In this document: positions 22,118-29,800 of the stretch, in pieces
Layout of the letters: the number at the start of each line of letters is the position of its first letter
Numbering within the stretch: the stretch's first letter is position 1
Origin: an uncultured Eubacteriales bacterium
GTDB taxonomy: Bacteria > Bacillota > Clostridia > Oscillospirales > Acutalibacteraceae
Length of the DNA stretch: 29,800 nt
NCBI GenBank assembly: GCA_934466515.1
Contig: CAKSLH010000009.1
Coordinates: 1 to 29,800 of the forward strand
Direction: 5' to 3'
The notes under the pieces: generated by a model
The model's database searches: none
What the model was told of the DNA's origin: nothing
The model's input: only the letters and a program-made list of their open reading frames with translations
Position numbers and translations under genes: made by a program

Positions 22118-22783
22118 ATGGAGGGTTTGTCGGTAAATGAGCTTTTTTCTCTTGAAAACACCATAGCTTGCGAGCTTTTTAAGGATAAAAAATATCCCTT
22201 TGAGGTTTTGCCCGAAATAAGCGGATTTATTAAAGAGCTTTCAAAAAAGCTTGATAAAGAAATTTTTGAGGAAATAAAGCCCGATGTTTTTGCCGCAAAA
22301 AGCGCTGTAATTGCTCCGACCGCTTCAATAACAGGTCCGTGTATTATTGACGAGGGTGCCGAGATTCGCCACTGCGCATTTATCAGGGGAAACGCAATCG
22401 TCGGCAAGAACTGCGTTGTCGGAAATTCAACGGAGCTTAAAAATGTCATTCTTTTCGACAGGGTTCAGGTTCCGCATTATAATTATGTCGGAGATTCCGT
22501 TCTCGGTTACCGCTCTCACATGGGAGCAGGCTCTATAACCTCAAATGTCAAGTCTGACAAGACTTTGGTCACTGTCAGAACACAGCAGGGAAGAATCGAA
22601 ACCGGACTTAAAAAGTTCGGCGCGATTTTGGGAGACTGCGTTGAGGTAGGCTGTCAGAGCGTTTTAAATCCCGGGACTGTTATAGGAAAAAACACAAATA
22701 TATATCCATTATCCTCAGTAAGGGGATATGTTCCGTCAAACAGTATTTATAAAACAGGCGGAGTTATAACGGAGAAATACTGA
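22118..22783 (+). CDS. Left-handed beta-helix (GlmU acyltransferase-like) protein
   Basis: 221-aa protein with an N-terminal helical segment (~1-50) followed by hexapeptide repeats from ~60 to 205 (SAVIAPTASITGPCIIDEGA, NAIVGKNCVVGNST, GAILGDCVEVGC, PGTVIGKNTNI). It matches the C-terminal acyltransferase half of GlmU and related sugar-nucleotide transferases, but no nucleotidyltransferase domain is present. PHYNYVGDSVLG resembles the GlmU block around the catalytic His. It is probably an N-acetyl- or acyltransferase acting on a sugar; substrate unknown. AGAAAGG lies upstream of ATG 22118. Its stop overlaps the Nudix start as TGATG. Confidence 0.85.
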   Translation: MEGLSVNELFSLENTIACELFKDKKYPFEVLPEISGFIKELSKKLDKEIFEEIKPDVFAAKSAVIAPTASITGPCIIDEGAEIRHCAFIRGNAIVGKNCVVGNSTELKNVILFDRVQVPHYNYVGDSVLGYRSHMGAGSITSNVKSDKTLVTVRTQQGRIETGLKKFGAILGDCVEVGCQSVLNPGTVIGKNTNIYPLSSVRGYVPSNSIYKTGGVITEKY

Positions 22784-23304
22784 TGAGTGAGCTTTGGGAT
22801 GTTTATGATTCTTCGGGGAAGCCTACGGGGAAAACGGTTTTCAGAGGGAAAAGCGCTCTTAAATCCGGCGAGTACCATTTGGTTGTCCATATCTGGATTA
22901 TTTCCGAAAGAGGGAATTTCCTTATTCAGCGCCGTTCGGACAGCAAAAAGCTTATGCCGGGGGAATGGGCGGCTACAGGCGGTGCCGTTATTTCGGGCGA
23001 GGATTCTTTTACTGCCGCCAAAAGAGAGCTTTTTGAAGAACTTGGAATAAAAGCCGAAAACGATAATCTTAAAAAGGTTTTAAGGCTTAAAAGAAGAAAT
23101 TCGTTTATAGATGTTTATGTCACCGTAAGCAATAAAGCGGCAAAGGAGCTTGTGCTTCAAAAAAGCGAGGTTGCCTCTGCAAAATGGGTCGATAAAAAAA
23201 CGCTTTGCGAAATGATTGAAAACAGGAAATTCCATAATTACGGAAAGGATTATTTCGATAAGGTTTTTGAAAAAACGGACGAATTCAGGAGGATTTTGGT
23301 TTGA
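22783..23304 (+). CDS. Nudix hydrolase, IPP isomerase/YfcD-like
   Basis: Hydrolase of nucleoside diphosphate-linked compounds; substrate unknown. The Nudix box GGAVISGEDSFTAAKRELFEELGI (about residues 66-89, G-x5-E-x7-REUxEExGU) is intact. An N-terminal WDVYDSSGKPTGK and VVHIWII resemble the YfcD/isopentenyl-diphosphate isomerase-like branch. 173 aa. Translation is coupled at both ends: ATG overlaps the previous stop, and the following gene starts at a TTG overlapping this stop by 4 bases. Confidence 0.92.
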   Translation: MSELWDVYDSSGKPTGKTVFRGKSALKSGEYHLVVHIWIISERGNFLIQRRSDSKKLMPGEWAATGGAVISGEDSFTAAKRELFEELGIKAENDNLKKVLRLKRRNSFIDVYVTVSNKAAKELVLQKSEVASAKWVDKKTLCEMIENRKFHNYGKDYFDKVFEKTDEFRRILV

Positions 23305-24212
23305 ACTCAGAGAAGAAAACATGCGTTGTCTGCCATTCTTATCTGTTTGACGACGACGATGTGGTTTATTGCCCCGTCTGCGGTGCTCCGCACCATAGGG
23401 ATTGCTATAACGCAATAGGAAAATGCGGTCTTGAGGCGCTGCACGGCACCGATAAGCAGTACGATAAAATTAAAGTCGGGGCACCGCCCGAAAGCAAGCT
23501 TAAAAACAAGGCGGAAAGCAATCCTATTATGCAGACAAAATGTCAGATCTGCGGCGAAAGCTATGATATGAAGGAGCCTGTTTGCCCTAACTGCGGCGCT
23601 CCGAATTACAGGATAATCAGCGGATTTTCTCCTTTTGACGCACTTGGAGGAGTGCCTAAGGATATAGATTTAGGAGAAGGTGTCACCGCCGACGAGGCAA
23701 AAAGATTTGTTATGGCGAATTCGCAGAGATATATTCCGAAATTCGCGGCAATGTCTATGGGAAAGAAATTATCATGGAACTGGTTTGCTTTTCTTTTTCC
23801 GAGCGGATTTCTCCTTTCGAGAAAAATGTATTTAAAGGGAACGGCTGTAGGTCTCGTTTCGGTAATCTTAAGGGTTTTCGAAGAGCTTTTGGGACTTGCC
23901 GTATATAATGCAGGCGGGGTTGACGCTTATTCTTACGATTCGATGTATTCGGTTCTCGGAGCAATTGATAAAAAAATTCTGATTTTCGGAATTATCGCTT
24001 TTTTCCTTGATTTTGTTTTAAGAATAGTTTTGGGGCTTATCGGAGACAGGATTTATAAAAATCATGCGGTGTCAACAGTTGCGGAAATTAAAAAGAATTC
24101 TCCTGATATCGAAGAGGATATGAACCGCAAGGGCGGCATAAATTTCTTTACAATGCTTATAGGAATTTTCGGCATAAATTTGATTTCGAATTTACTTGCC
24201 GCAATGCTGTGA
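23301..24212 (+). CDS. RING-like/zinc-ribbon membrane protein with DUF2628-type region
   Basis: 303 aa, no known function. Two metal sites precede the membrane part: Cys8/11, Cys24/27, His31 or 32, Cys35 and Cys42 form a prokaryotic RING-like pattern, and Cys81/84/95/98 a zinc ribbon (CQICG...CPNCG). A DUF2628-like region follows from ~150: LSWNWFAFLFPSGFLLSRKMY, then hydrophobic helices near 170-200, 225-250 and 275-300. The start is TTG 23301, supported by a perfect AGGAGG 8 bases upstream. The gene downstream encodes a protein of the same general plan. Ubiquitin-like activity should not be assumed from the RING-like fold. Confidence 0.8.
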   Translation: MNSEKKTCVVCHSYLFDDDDVVYCPVCGAPHHRDCYNAIGKCGLEALHGTDKQYDKIKVGAPPESKLKNKAESNPIMQTKCQICGESYDMKEPVCPNCGAPNYRIISGFSPFDALGGVPKDIDLGEGVTADEAKRFVMANSQRYIPKFAAMSMGKKLSWNWFAFLFPSGFLLSRKMYLKGTAVGLVSVILRVFEELLGLAVYNAGGVDAYSYDSMYSVLGAIDKKILIFGIIAFFLDFVLRIVLGLIGDRIYKNHAVSTVAEIKKNSPDIEEDMNRKGGINFFTMLIGIFGINLISNLLAAML

Positions 24213-24233
24213 TTTTTCGGAGGTTTTAAAAAA

Positions 24234-24974
24234 ATGAGTAAAATTTGCCCTTTTTGTAAAACGGTCAATGAGGATGAATATGTCTATTGCAAAAACTGCG
24301 GAAATCTGCTTGAAAGCAGGGAAAATACACAGGATTCGAATGTGAATTATACTACCTTTCGAAGCTTTGAAAACGAGAACACTCTGCCTGTTATCGACGG
24401 CGTTCCTACAGAGGATATAGCCGCATTTGTCGGAGTCAAAGCGCCTGTTTTTTTAAGAAAATTCGTAAAAAGCGAGATTGTAGGCTCAAAAACCGATTGG
24501 AACTGGCCTGTTGCGGTGCTTTCGTTTTTCATGGGTCCGTGCGGAGCGGCGCTTTGGTTTTTATACAGAAAAATGTATAAAACAGGCTTGCTTTTGCTGA
24601 TTTTAGGACTTCCGATTTTATTCGGACCTACCGTCATCAATTATTATTCGGGAAATTTAAGCAGCTTTTTGGTTGAGACTGCCTCTTCAAATATCAGCGC
24701 AGGGGTAAATTCTTTATTGCTGTTTACTTTTCAGGGAATTAAGCTTCTTTCGGCTATAGTTTTATCCCTTTTTGCCGACAGCTGGTATAAAAGCTTTGCC
24801 GTTAAAAAAATAAAGGTTTTTCATGCTTCTGCAGACGCAAGGTATTACCGCTTTGGCTTAAGCGCTATAGGCGGCACCTCGGGCGGAGCGCTGGCGCTCG
24901 GGATAATTTTTATTTTCGCAGTAAGCTTTTTGCTGAGCTTCCTGTTTTTATCCGTAAAATTGCCGGTGCTGTAA
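24234..24974 (+). CDS. Zinc-ribbon membrane protein, paralogue-like to its neighbour
   Basis: 246 aa of unknown function. A single N-terminal zinc ribbon (Cys5-x2-Cys8-x10-Cys19-x2-Cys22) is followed by a soluble linker. The membrane part begins DWNWPVAVLSFFMGP and contains FLYRKMYKTG, matching the LSWNWFAFLFPSG...SRKMYLKG arrangement of the preceding protein. Three to four hydrophobic segments follow (roughly 90-105, 118-140, 160-180, 215-240). GGAGG precedes the ATG by 10 bases. The two genes may derive from duplication, with the RING-like half gained or lost. It is followed one base after the stop by the HAD gene. Confidence 0.8.
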   Translation: MSKICPFCKTVNEDEYVYCKNCGNLLESRENTQDSNVNYTTFRSFENENTLPVIDGVPTEDIAAFVGVKAPVFLRKFVKSEIVGSKTDWNWPVAVLSFFMGPCGAALWFLYRKMYKTGLLLLILGLPILFGPTVINYYSGNLSSFLVETASSNISAGVNSLLLFTFQGIKLLSAIVLSLFADSWYKSFAVKKIKVFHASADARYYRFGLSAIGGTSGGALALGIIFIFAVSFLLSFLFLSVKLPVL

Positions 24975-24975
24975 A

Positions 24976-25662
24976 ATGAGATACAGCGTTGTTTTTCTTG
25001 ATCTTGATAACACAATTCTCGATTTCAGCATGGCTGAAAAAAAGGCGATAACAAAGCTTTTAAAGAATAATAATGTTAAGGCTGACGATGATACGGTAAG
25101 CCTTTATTCCGAAATAAACGACGGATACTGGAAAAGCTTTGAGCGCGGAGAGATAAAAAAAGAAGAAATTTTCGCGGGCAGATTTAAAAGCTTTGTAGGT
25201 GCTCTTAATTTAAGTCTTGACCCCGAAAAGCTGTCGGAGGAGTATTTTAAGCTTCTTTCCTTCGGTAATGATGTAATTGACGGGGCAGAAGATTTTCTTT
25301 CATTTTTAAAAAGCAAAAATGTCACCGTTTGCATAACGACAAACGGAGTTGCCGCAACGCAGTATAAAAGAATTGAAAACTGCGGACTTAAAGAATATTT
25401 CGATTATGTTTTCGTTTCGGAAACGGCGGGCAGTCAGAAGCCCGAAAAGGCTTATTTCGATTATGTGTTTAAAAACATTCCGCCTGTTGAAAAATCGGCA
25501 GTTTTGGTTATCGGCGATTCCGAGTCCTCGGATATTGCAGGAGGAATAAATTCGGGGCTGGATACTTGCCTTTTTGACCCTTATTATAAATCGGAAAAGA
25601 CAAGGGCGAAATATACAGTTCATTCGCTCGGCGAAATAAATAAGTACATAGAGGGGAATTAA
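24976..25662 (+). CDS. YjjG family HAD hydrolase (noncanonical nucleotidase-like)
   Basis: HAD-superfamily phosphatase of subfamily IA; YjjG members dephosphorylate pyrimidine nucleotides, some noncanonical. Motif I is FLDLDNTILDF (~residues 7-17), motif II is CITTNGVA, motif III is KPEKAYFDYVF, and motif IV is VIGDSESSDIAGG. The helical cap between motifs I and II is present. 228 aa is typical. The ATG follows the previous stop by one base. fhs starts 5 bases downstream. The YjjG label comes from motif spacing and is less sure than the superfamily. Confidence 0.88.
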   Translation: MRYSVVFLDLDNTILDFSMAEKKAITKLLKNNNVKADDDTVSLYSEINDGYWKSFERGEIKKEEIFAGRFKSFVGALNLSLDPEKLSEEYFKLLSFGNDVIDGAEDFLSFLKSKNVTVCITTNGVAATQYKRIENCGLKEYFDYVFVSETAGSQKPEKAYFDYVFKNIPPVEKSAVLVIGDSESSDIAGGINSGLDTCLFDPYYKSEKTRAKYTVHSLGEINKYIEGN

Positions 25663-25667
25663 GTAAT

Positions 25668-27344
25668 ATGGGCTTTAAAAGTGATATTGAAATAGCGCAG
25701 GAATGCAAAATGCTCCCTATAAAAGAGGTTGCGAAAAACGCAGGCTTTTGTGAGGACGATATCGAGCTTTACGGAAAGTATAAAGCAAAAATAAACCCTA
25801 ATCTTTATAAAAATAATGAGAGAAAAAACGGAAAGCTTGTTCTTGTAACCGCAATTACACCCACTCCCGCAGGAGAGGGGAAGACTACTACAACGGTAGG
25901 TCTTGCGGACGGGCTTAAAAAGATAGGCAAAAGCGTTATCGCGGCTTTAAGAGAGCCGTCCTTAGGCCCTGTTTTCGGCATAAAGGGCGGAGCGGCAGGC
26001 GGCGGATATGCGCAGGTTGTTCCAATGGAGGATATAAATCTTCATTTTACAGGAGATTTCCATGCAATAGGCGCCGCAAACAATCTTCTCGCCGCAATGC
26101 TTGACAATCATATAAAGCAGGGCAATGAGCTTAATATAGATGTAAGACAGATTACATGGAAGCGCTGCGTGGATATGAACGACAGGCAGTTAAGATTTAT
26201 AGTGGACGGTCTCGGAGGCACAAATAACGGCACTCCGAGAGAGGACGGCTTTGATATCACCGTCGCAAGTGAGATAATGGCGGTACTTTGCCTTTGCGAG
26301 GATATTTCGGACCTTAAAAAAAGGCTTTCCGAAATCATTGTAGCTTATGATTTTGAAGGAAAACCCGTGACCTGCGGCGATTTAAAGGCTCAGGGCGCAA
26401 TGGCGGCACTTTTAAAGGACGCAATAAAGCCTAATCTGGTTCAGACTCTTTACGGTACTCCCGCAATTGTTCACGGCGGACCGTTTGCTAATATTGCTCA
26501 TGGCTGTAATTCGGTAATCGCGACCAAAACCGCGCTTAAATATGCGGATTTTGCTGTCACCGAGGCAGGCTTCGGAGCGGACCTCGGAGCTGAAAAATTT
26601 TTAGACATAAAATGCAGAATATCGGGACTTAAGCCCGACGCGGTAGTGGTAGTAGCGACCGTAAGAGCGCTTAAAATGCACGGCGGACTTAAAAAAGACG
26701 AGCTTGCAAAACAGGATTTAAAGGCGCTTGAAAACGGACTTCCTAATCTTTTAAGACATGTATCGAATATGAAAAATGTCTATAGAATTCCTACTGTCGT
26801 CGCAATAAACAGATTTCCTACCGATACTGAGGAGGAAATTGAGTTTATAACAAAAAAATGCAGAGAGCTCGGCGTTAATACCGTGCTGTCAGAGGTTTGG
26901 GAAAAAGGTGCCGAGGGCGGAGAAGAGCTTGCAAAAGAGGTTGTAAGGCTCTGCGAGGAAGAAAAATCCGATTTTAAATTCTGCTATGAGGATAATGCTT
27001 CAATAACCGAAAAAATCGAATCGGTTGTAAAAAAGGTTTACGGGGGAGACGGTATAAATATCATGCCGTCCGCCGCAAAGCAGATAAAAAAGCTTGAAGA
27101 ACTGGGCTTTTCGGGCCTTCCCGTCTGCATAGCGAAAACTCAATACAGCTTTTCGGACGACCCCAAGCTTTTGGGCGCTCCGAGGGGCTTTAAGGTTACG
27201 GTAAAGAATGTAAAGGTATCCTCGGGCGCAGGATTTATAGTTGTGCTGACGGGCGATATTTTGACCATGCCGGGGCTTCCCAAAAGACCTGCGGCGGAAA
27301 ACATAGATGTGGATGAAAACGGCAGAATAACCGGACTTTTTTAA
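25668..27344 (+). CDS. fhs: Formate-tetrahydrofolate ligase
   Basis: Makes 10-formyl-THF from formate, THF and ATP, feeding purine and one-carbon metabolism. The ATP-binding block TPTPAGEGKTTTTVGLADGL lies at ~residues 61-80, REPSLGPVFGIKGGAAGGGYAQV follows directly, and later GGPFANIAHGCNSV and EAGFGADLGAEKF are hallmark segments; the C-terminal TGDILTMPGLP is also typical. 558 aa is full length. AGGGG lies ~11 bases before ATG 25668. It ends the 22118-27344 gene run, with a strong terminator after it. Confidence 0.98.
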   Translation: MGFKSDIEIAQECKMLPIKEVAKNAGFCEDDIELYGKYKAKINPNLYKNNERKNGKLVLVTAITPTPAGEGKTTTTVGLADGLKKIGKSVIAALREPSLGPVFGIKGGAAGGGYAQVVPMEDINLHFTGDFHAIGAANNLLAAMLDNHIKQGNELNIDVRQITWKRCVDMNDRQLRFIVDGLGGTNNGTPREDGFDITVASEIMAVLCLCEDISDLKKRLSEIIVAYDFEGKPVTCGDLKAQGAMAALLKDAIKPNLVQTLYGTPAIVHGGPFANIAHGCNSVIATKTALKYADFAVTEAGFGADLGAEKFLDIKCRISGLKPDAVVVVATVRALKMHGGLKKDELAKQDLKALENGLPNLLRHVSNMKNVYRIPTVVAINRFPTDTEEEIEFITKKCRELGVNTVLSEVWEKGAEGGEELAKEVVRLCEEEKSDFKFCYEDNASITEKIESVVKKVYGGDGINIMPSAAKQIKKLEELGFSGLPVCIAKTQYSFSDDPKLLGAPRGFKVTVKNVKVSSGAGFIVVLTGDILTMPGLPKRPAAENIDVDENGRITGLF

Positions 27345-27398
27345 AACAAAACAGGTGCTTGAGGATAAAAATATCTTTAAGCGCCTGTTTTATTATAT
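27345..27398 (+). terminator. Rho-independent terminator after fhs
   Basis: Arms 27348-27360 and 27379-27391 (AAAACAGGTGCTT with AAGCGCCTGTTTT, one G-U pair), an inner GATA/TATC extension and a T-rich exit. Confidence 0.9.
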
Positions 27399-27455
27399 TT
27401 TTAAATTTTAAAGCATATAATTATTATTATCATATTTGTTGGGACGGTAGGAAGC

Positions 27456-27719
27456 ATGCGCTGCAGGATAGACGAGCTTAAAAATAAACAGGTGGTATGC
27501 GTAAACGACGGATTTATATTAGGCTACATTTCCGATGTTGAGCTTGATACCGAAACAGGCGAGCTTACCGCGATAATTATTTTCGGCAGACCTAAATTTT
27601 TCGGTCTTATCGGAAAGCAGGAGGATATTATTATCCCTTGGAAGGATATAAAGGTCATAGGCCCCGAAACGGTTTTGGTAAGCTCGGATTCGGCAAAATT
27701 CGCGGCACTTCTCGGATAA
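27456..27719 (+). CDS. YlmC/YmxH family PRC-barrel protein
   Basis: 87-aa PRC-barrel protein of the YlmC/YmxH family, widely present in endospore formers and often labelled sporulation-associated; biochemical role unknown. MRCRIDELKNKQVVCVNDG and LGYISDVELDTETGEL form the beta barrel, and IIIPWKDIKVIG is the usual end. AGGAAGC lies directly before ATG 27456. A TATAAT at 27416-27421 offers a possible promoter with a poor -35. It stands alone between the fhs terminator and glgB. Confidence 0.9.
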   Translation: MRCRIDELKNKQVVCVNDGFILGYISDVELDTETGELTAIIIFGRPKFFGLIGKQEDIIIPWKDIKVIGPETVLVSSDSAKFAALLG

Positions 27720-27818
27720 ATTCGCGTTATGATGAAAAAATGGGTCTAAATTTGTAAGAATTTAACAAACACTCAAGAAAAGCATTGAAAATAATTTCGA
27801 AAATTTAACAAAAATGTA

Positions 27819-27847
27819 TTGAAAATCCAATGATTTACTGATATAAT
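27819..27847 (+). promoter_or_regulatory. Sigma-A promoter of glgB
   Basis: TTGAAA (27819-27824), 17-base spacer, TATAAT (27842-27847), giving a ~72-base leader with only a weak AATCCGA/TCGGGTT hairpin in it. Confidence 0.82.
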
Positions 27848-27926
27848 AAAATTGAAAATAAAATAATCCGAGTATAAGTTTAGTAACATCGGGTTGTTTT
27901 CAGTATATCTGCGAAAGGAAAATAAG

Positions 27927-29800
27927 ATGGAAGGATATTTTAATAATTTTGAAAGCTCCGTAAAATCGGATGCTTATAAGCACTTGGGTTCCTTCTTAAA
28001 AAGGGGTAAAACGCTGTTCAGAGTCTGGGCGCCTAATGCCGAGGCGGTTAGTGTTGCAGGCGATTTCAATGATTGGGACATTTCGGCCGCTCCAATGAAA
28101 AAAATCGGCGGCGGAGTTTGGGAGACGGAAGTTAAAGGCGTAAAAGAGTATGACTGCTATAAATACGCGGTAACCTCAAAAAACGGCAGAACCGTTTTAA
28201 AAAGCGACCCTTATGCGCGCCATTTTCAGACCGCTCCCGAAAATGCCTCAAAGGTTTATTCGGGAGAAAGATTCGTTTGGCACGATGAGGAATGGAAGGA
28301 AAGAAAGCATGCAAAAAGCGTTTATTCCTCTCCGATAAATATTTATGAGGTACATTTGGGTTCATGGGTAAAGAATGAGGACGGAACATTTTTAGATTAT
28401 GTAACCGCCGCAAAAAAGCTTTCTGCTTATGTTAAGAAAATGGGGTACACCCATGTTGAGCTTATGCCTGTTACGGAGTTTCCCTTTGAGGGCTCGTGGG
28501 GATATCAGGTCAGCGGTTATTTCGCTCCCACCTCGCGCTACGGCACGCCCGACGCGTTCAAGGAATTCGTCGATATAATGCACAAAAACGATATCGGTGT
28601 TATTCTTGACTGGGTGCCCGCGCATTTCCCGAAGGACGAGTTCGGGCTTTACAGATTTGACGGAACCCCATGTTTCGAATATGCGGACGAGCGCAAGGGC
28701 GAGCACAAGGAATGGGGAACGGCGGTTTTCGATTACGGAAAGCCTGCTGTTATGACATTTTTGATTTCAAGCGCCGTATTTTGGATAAAGGAATACCATG
28801 TTGACGGAATAAGGGTGGACGCGGTCGCCTCAATGCTGTATCTTGATTACGGCAGAAAGGACGGCGAATGGATAGCGAATTCCTTCGGCGGAAGAGAAAA
28901 TTTAGAGGCTGTTGAATTTTTAAAAGAGGTAAACAGCGCGGCGTTTGCCGCAGACCCCGACATTCTGATGATTGCCGAGGAATCTACCGCTTGGCCGCTC
29001 GTTACAAAGCCTGCGCATGATGGGGGCTTAGGCTTCAATTTCAAGTGGAACATGGGCTGGATGAACGATATGTTAAGATACATGTCCTTAGATCCGCTTT
29101 TCAGAAAGCATAATCATGACTGTCTGACATTTTCTTTCTTCTATGCTTTTTCGGAGAATTTCATTCTTCCTATCTCGCATGACGAGGTTGTTCACGGAAA
29201 ATGCTCCATGATTCAGAAAATGCCGGGGGAATATGACGATAAGTTTAAATCTCTCCGCGCGTTTTACGCATATATGATGGCGCACCCCGGTAAAAAGCTT
29301 TTATTTATGGGACAGGAATTCGCTCAGTTTATCGAGTGGAATTACAAACAGCAGTTAGACTGGCTGCTGCTTGATTATGACTCTCATAAAACCATGCAGA
29401 AATTTGTTGAGAAATTAAATAAATTTTATCTTTCGGCAAGACCGTTTTATGAAATTGATTATTCTTGGGAAGGCTTTAAATGGATTTCTAATGACGATAA
29501 TTCTCAGAGCATAATAGCCTTCAGAAGAATTGATACCGACGGAAATGAGATAGTTTGTCTCTGCAATTTTGTGCCGGTTAAGAGAAGCGGTTACAGAATA
29601 GGCGTTGAAAGACGGGGCACATATAAAGAGGTCTTTTCTACTGATCTTAAAGAGTTCGGGGGAACTTCCGAACAGCTTAAATCGTATAAATCGGAAAAAA
29701 TTCCTATGCACGGCTATGAAAACTCAATAGCCGTCGAGGTTCCGGCGCTTTCGGTCGTTTATTATAAAGCTCCGGCAAAGCGAAAATCCAAGAATGAAAA
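27927..29800 (+). CDS. glgB: 1,4-alpha-glucan branching enzyme, 3' end beyond window
   Basis: Forms alpha-1,6 branches in glycogen. The frame is open from ATG 27927 (GAAAGGA upstream) to the window edge: 624 complete codons with no stop, probably missing only a few residues, since the closing FVPVKR...VVYYKA beta domain has been reached. N-terminal CBM48 ~20-105 (FRVWAPNAEAVSVAGDFNDW), then the GH13 barrel: ELMPVTEFPFEGSWGYQ, the nucleophile Asp298 in GIRVDAV, the acid Glu351 in IAEEST, and SHDEVVHGK with His418/Asp419. No other glycogen gene lies upstream; any glg operon continues to the right. Confidence 0.96.
   Translation, partial: MEGYFNNFESSVKSDAYKHLGSFLKRGKTLFRVWAPNAEAVSVAGDFNDWDISAAPMKKIGGGVWETEVKGVKEYDCYKYAVTSKNGRTVLKSDPYARHFQTAPENASKVYSGERFVWHDEEWKERKHAKSVYSSPINIYEVHLGSWVKNEDGTFLDYVTAAKKLSAYVKKMGYTHVELMPVTEFPFEGSWGYQVSGYFAPTSRYGTPDAFKEFVDIMHKNDIGVILDWVPAHFPKDEFGLYRFDGTPCFEYADERKGEHKEWGTAVFDYGKPAVMTFLISSAVFWIKEYHVDGIRVDAVASMLYLDYGRKDGEWIANSFGGRENLEAVEFLKEVNSAAFAADPDILMIAEESTAWPLVTKPAHDGGLGFNFKWNMGWMNDMLRYMSLDPLFRKHNHDCLTFSFFYAFSENFILPISHDEVVHGKCSMIQKMPGEYDDKFKSLRAFYAYMMAHPGKKLLFMGQEFAQFIEWNYKQQLDWLLLDYDSHKTMQKFVEKLNKFYLSARPFYEIDYSWEGFKWISNDDNSQSIIAFRRIDTDGNEIVCLCNFVPVKRSGYRIGVERRGTYKEVFSTDLKEFGGTSEQLKSYKSEKIPMHGYENSIAVEVPALSVVYYKAPAKRKSKNE

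Noticed and set aside
27413..27438. Possible sporulation sigma-E promoter before the YlmC/YmxH gene (GCATATA and CATATTTG)
   Set aside because: The spacer is only 11 bases, too short for sigma-E, and the -10 lacks the usual ACA. A sigma-A-like TATAAT overlaps it.

Overview
The window reads as chromosomal DNA from an anaerobic, probably spore-forming low-GC Firmicute of the class Clostridia (an Oscillospirales or Ruminococcaceae-like gut lineage is my best guess). This is inferred from a gpr-spoIIP sporulation pair, the SRP RNA-dnaX-ybaB-recR block, ThyX in place of ThyA, formate-THF ligase, and an oxidative half-TCA operon built on a likely Re-type citrate synthase. Most of it is dense housekeeping sequence with strong Shine-Dalgarno sites, frequent 1-8 base overlaps and easily read sigma-A promoters.

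Layout. On the minus strand at 62-3120 lie spoIIP, gpr and a divergent ribose-phosphate pyrophosphokinase. A plus-strand run at 3323-9305 holds thyX, tmk, a DJ-1/PfpI protein, mltG, a U32 (TrhP-like) protein and a class B penicillin-binding protein. The PBP start codon is fused to a terminator-like hairpin. A second plus operon at 9419-14543 encodes a likely Re-citrate synthase, a GntR regulator, aconitase and isocitrate dehydrogenase, i.e. acetyl-CoA plus oxaloacetate to 2-oxoglutarate. A bidirectional terminator separates it from a minus-strand GT2 glycosyltransferase whose promoter predicts a leaderless mRNA. Then come rpsU, a YqeG-type phosphatase and an endonuclease IV-like protein.

The accessory part is 17800-18990. 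Two nearly identical 223-bp direct repeats bracket a small minus-strand gene (DUF6809-like) and a divergent XRE-type regulator. The control region between those two genes is filled with nested palindromes. To the right, the minus-strand block DUF896, recR, ybaB, dnaX and SRP RNA runs from 21962 down to 19020.

From 22118 the plus strand carries a hexapeptide-repeat protein, a Nudix hydrolase, two zinc-finger membrane proteins of related architecture, a YjjG-like HAD phosphatase and formate-THF ligase. A terminator follows, then a YlmC/YmxH PRC-barrel protein, then glgB, which runs off the right edge.

I saw no tRNA, rRNA, CRISPR array, transposase or integrase. The least ordinary signals are the repeat-flanked DUF6809/XRE cassette, the citrate operon with its embedded regulator and a palindrome over its -10 box, and the overlaps of terminator or promoter with start sites at 7656-7700 and 16015-16050.
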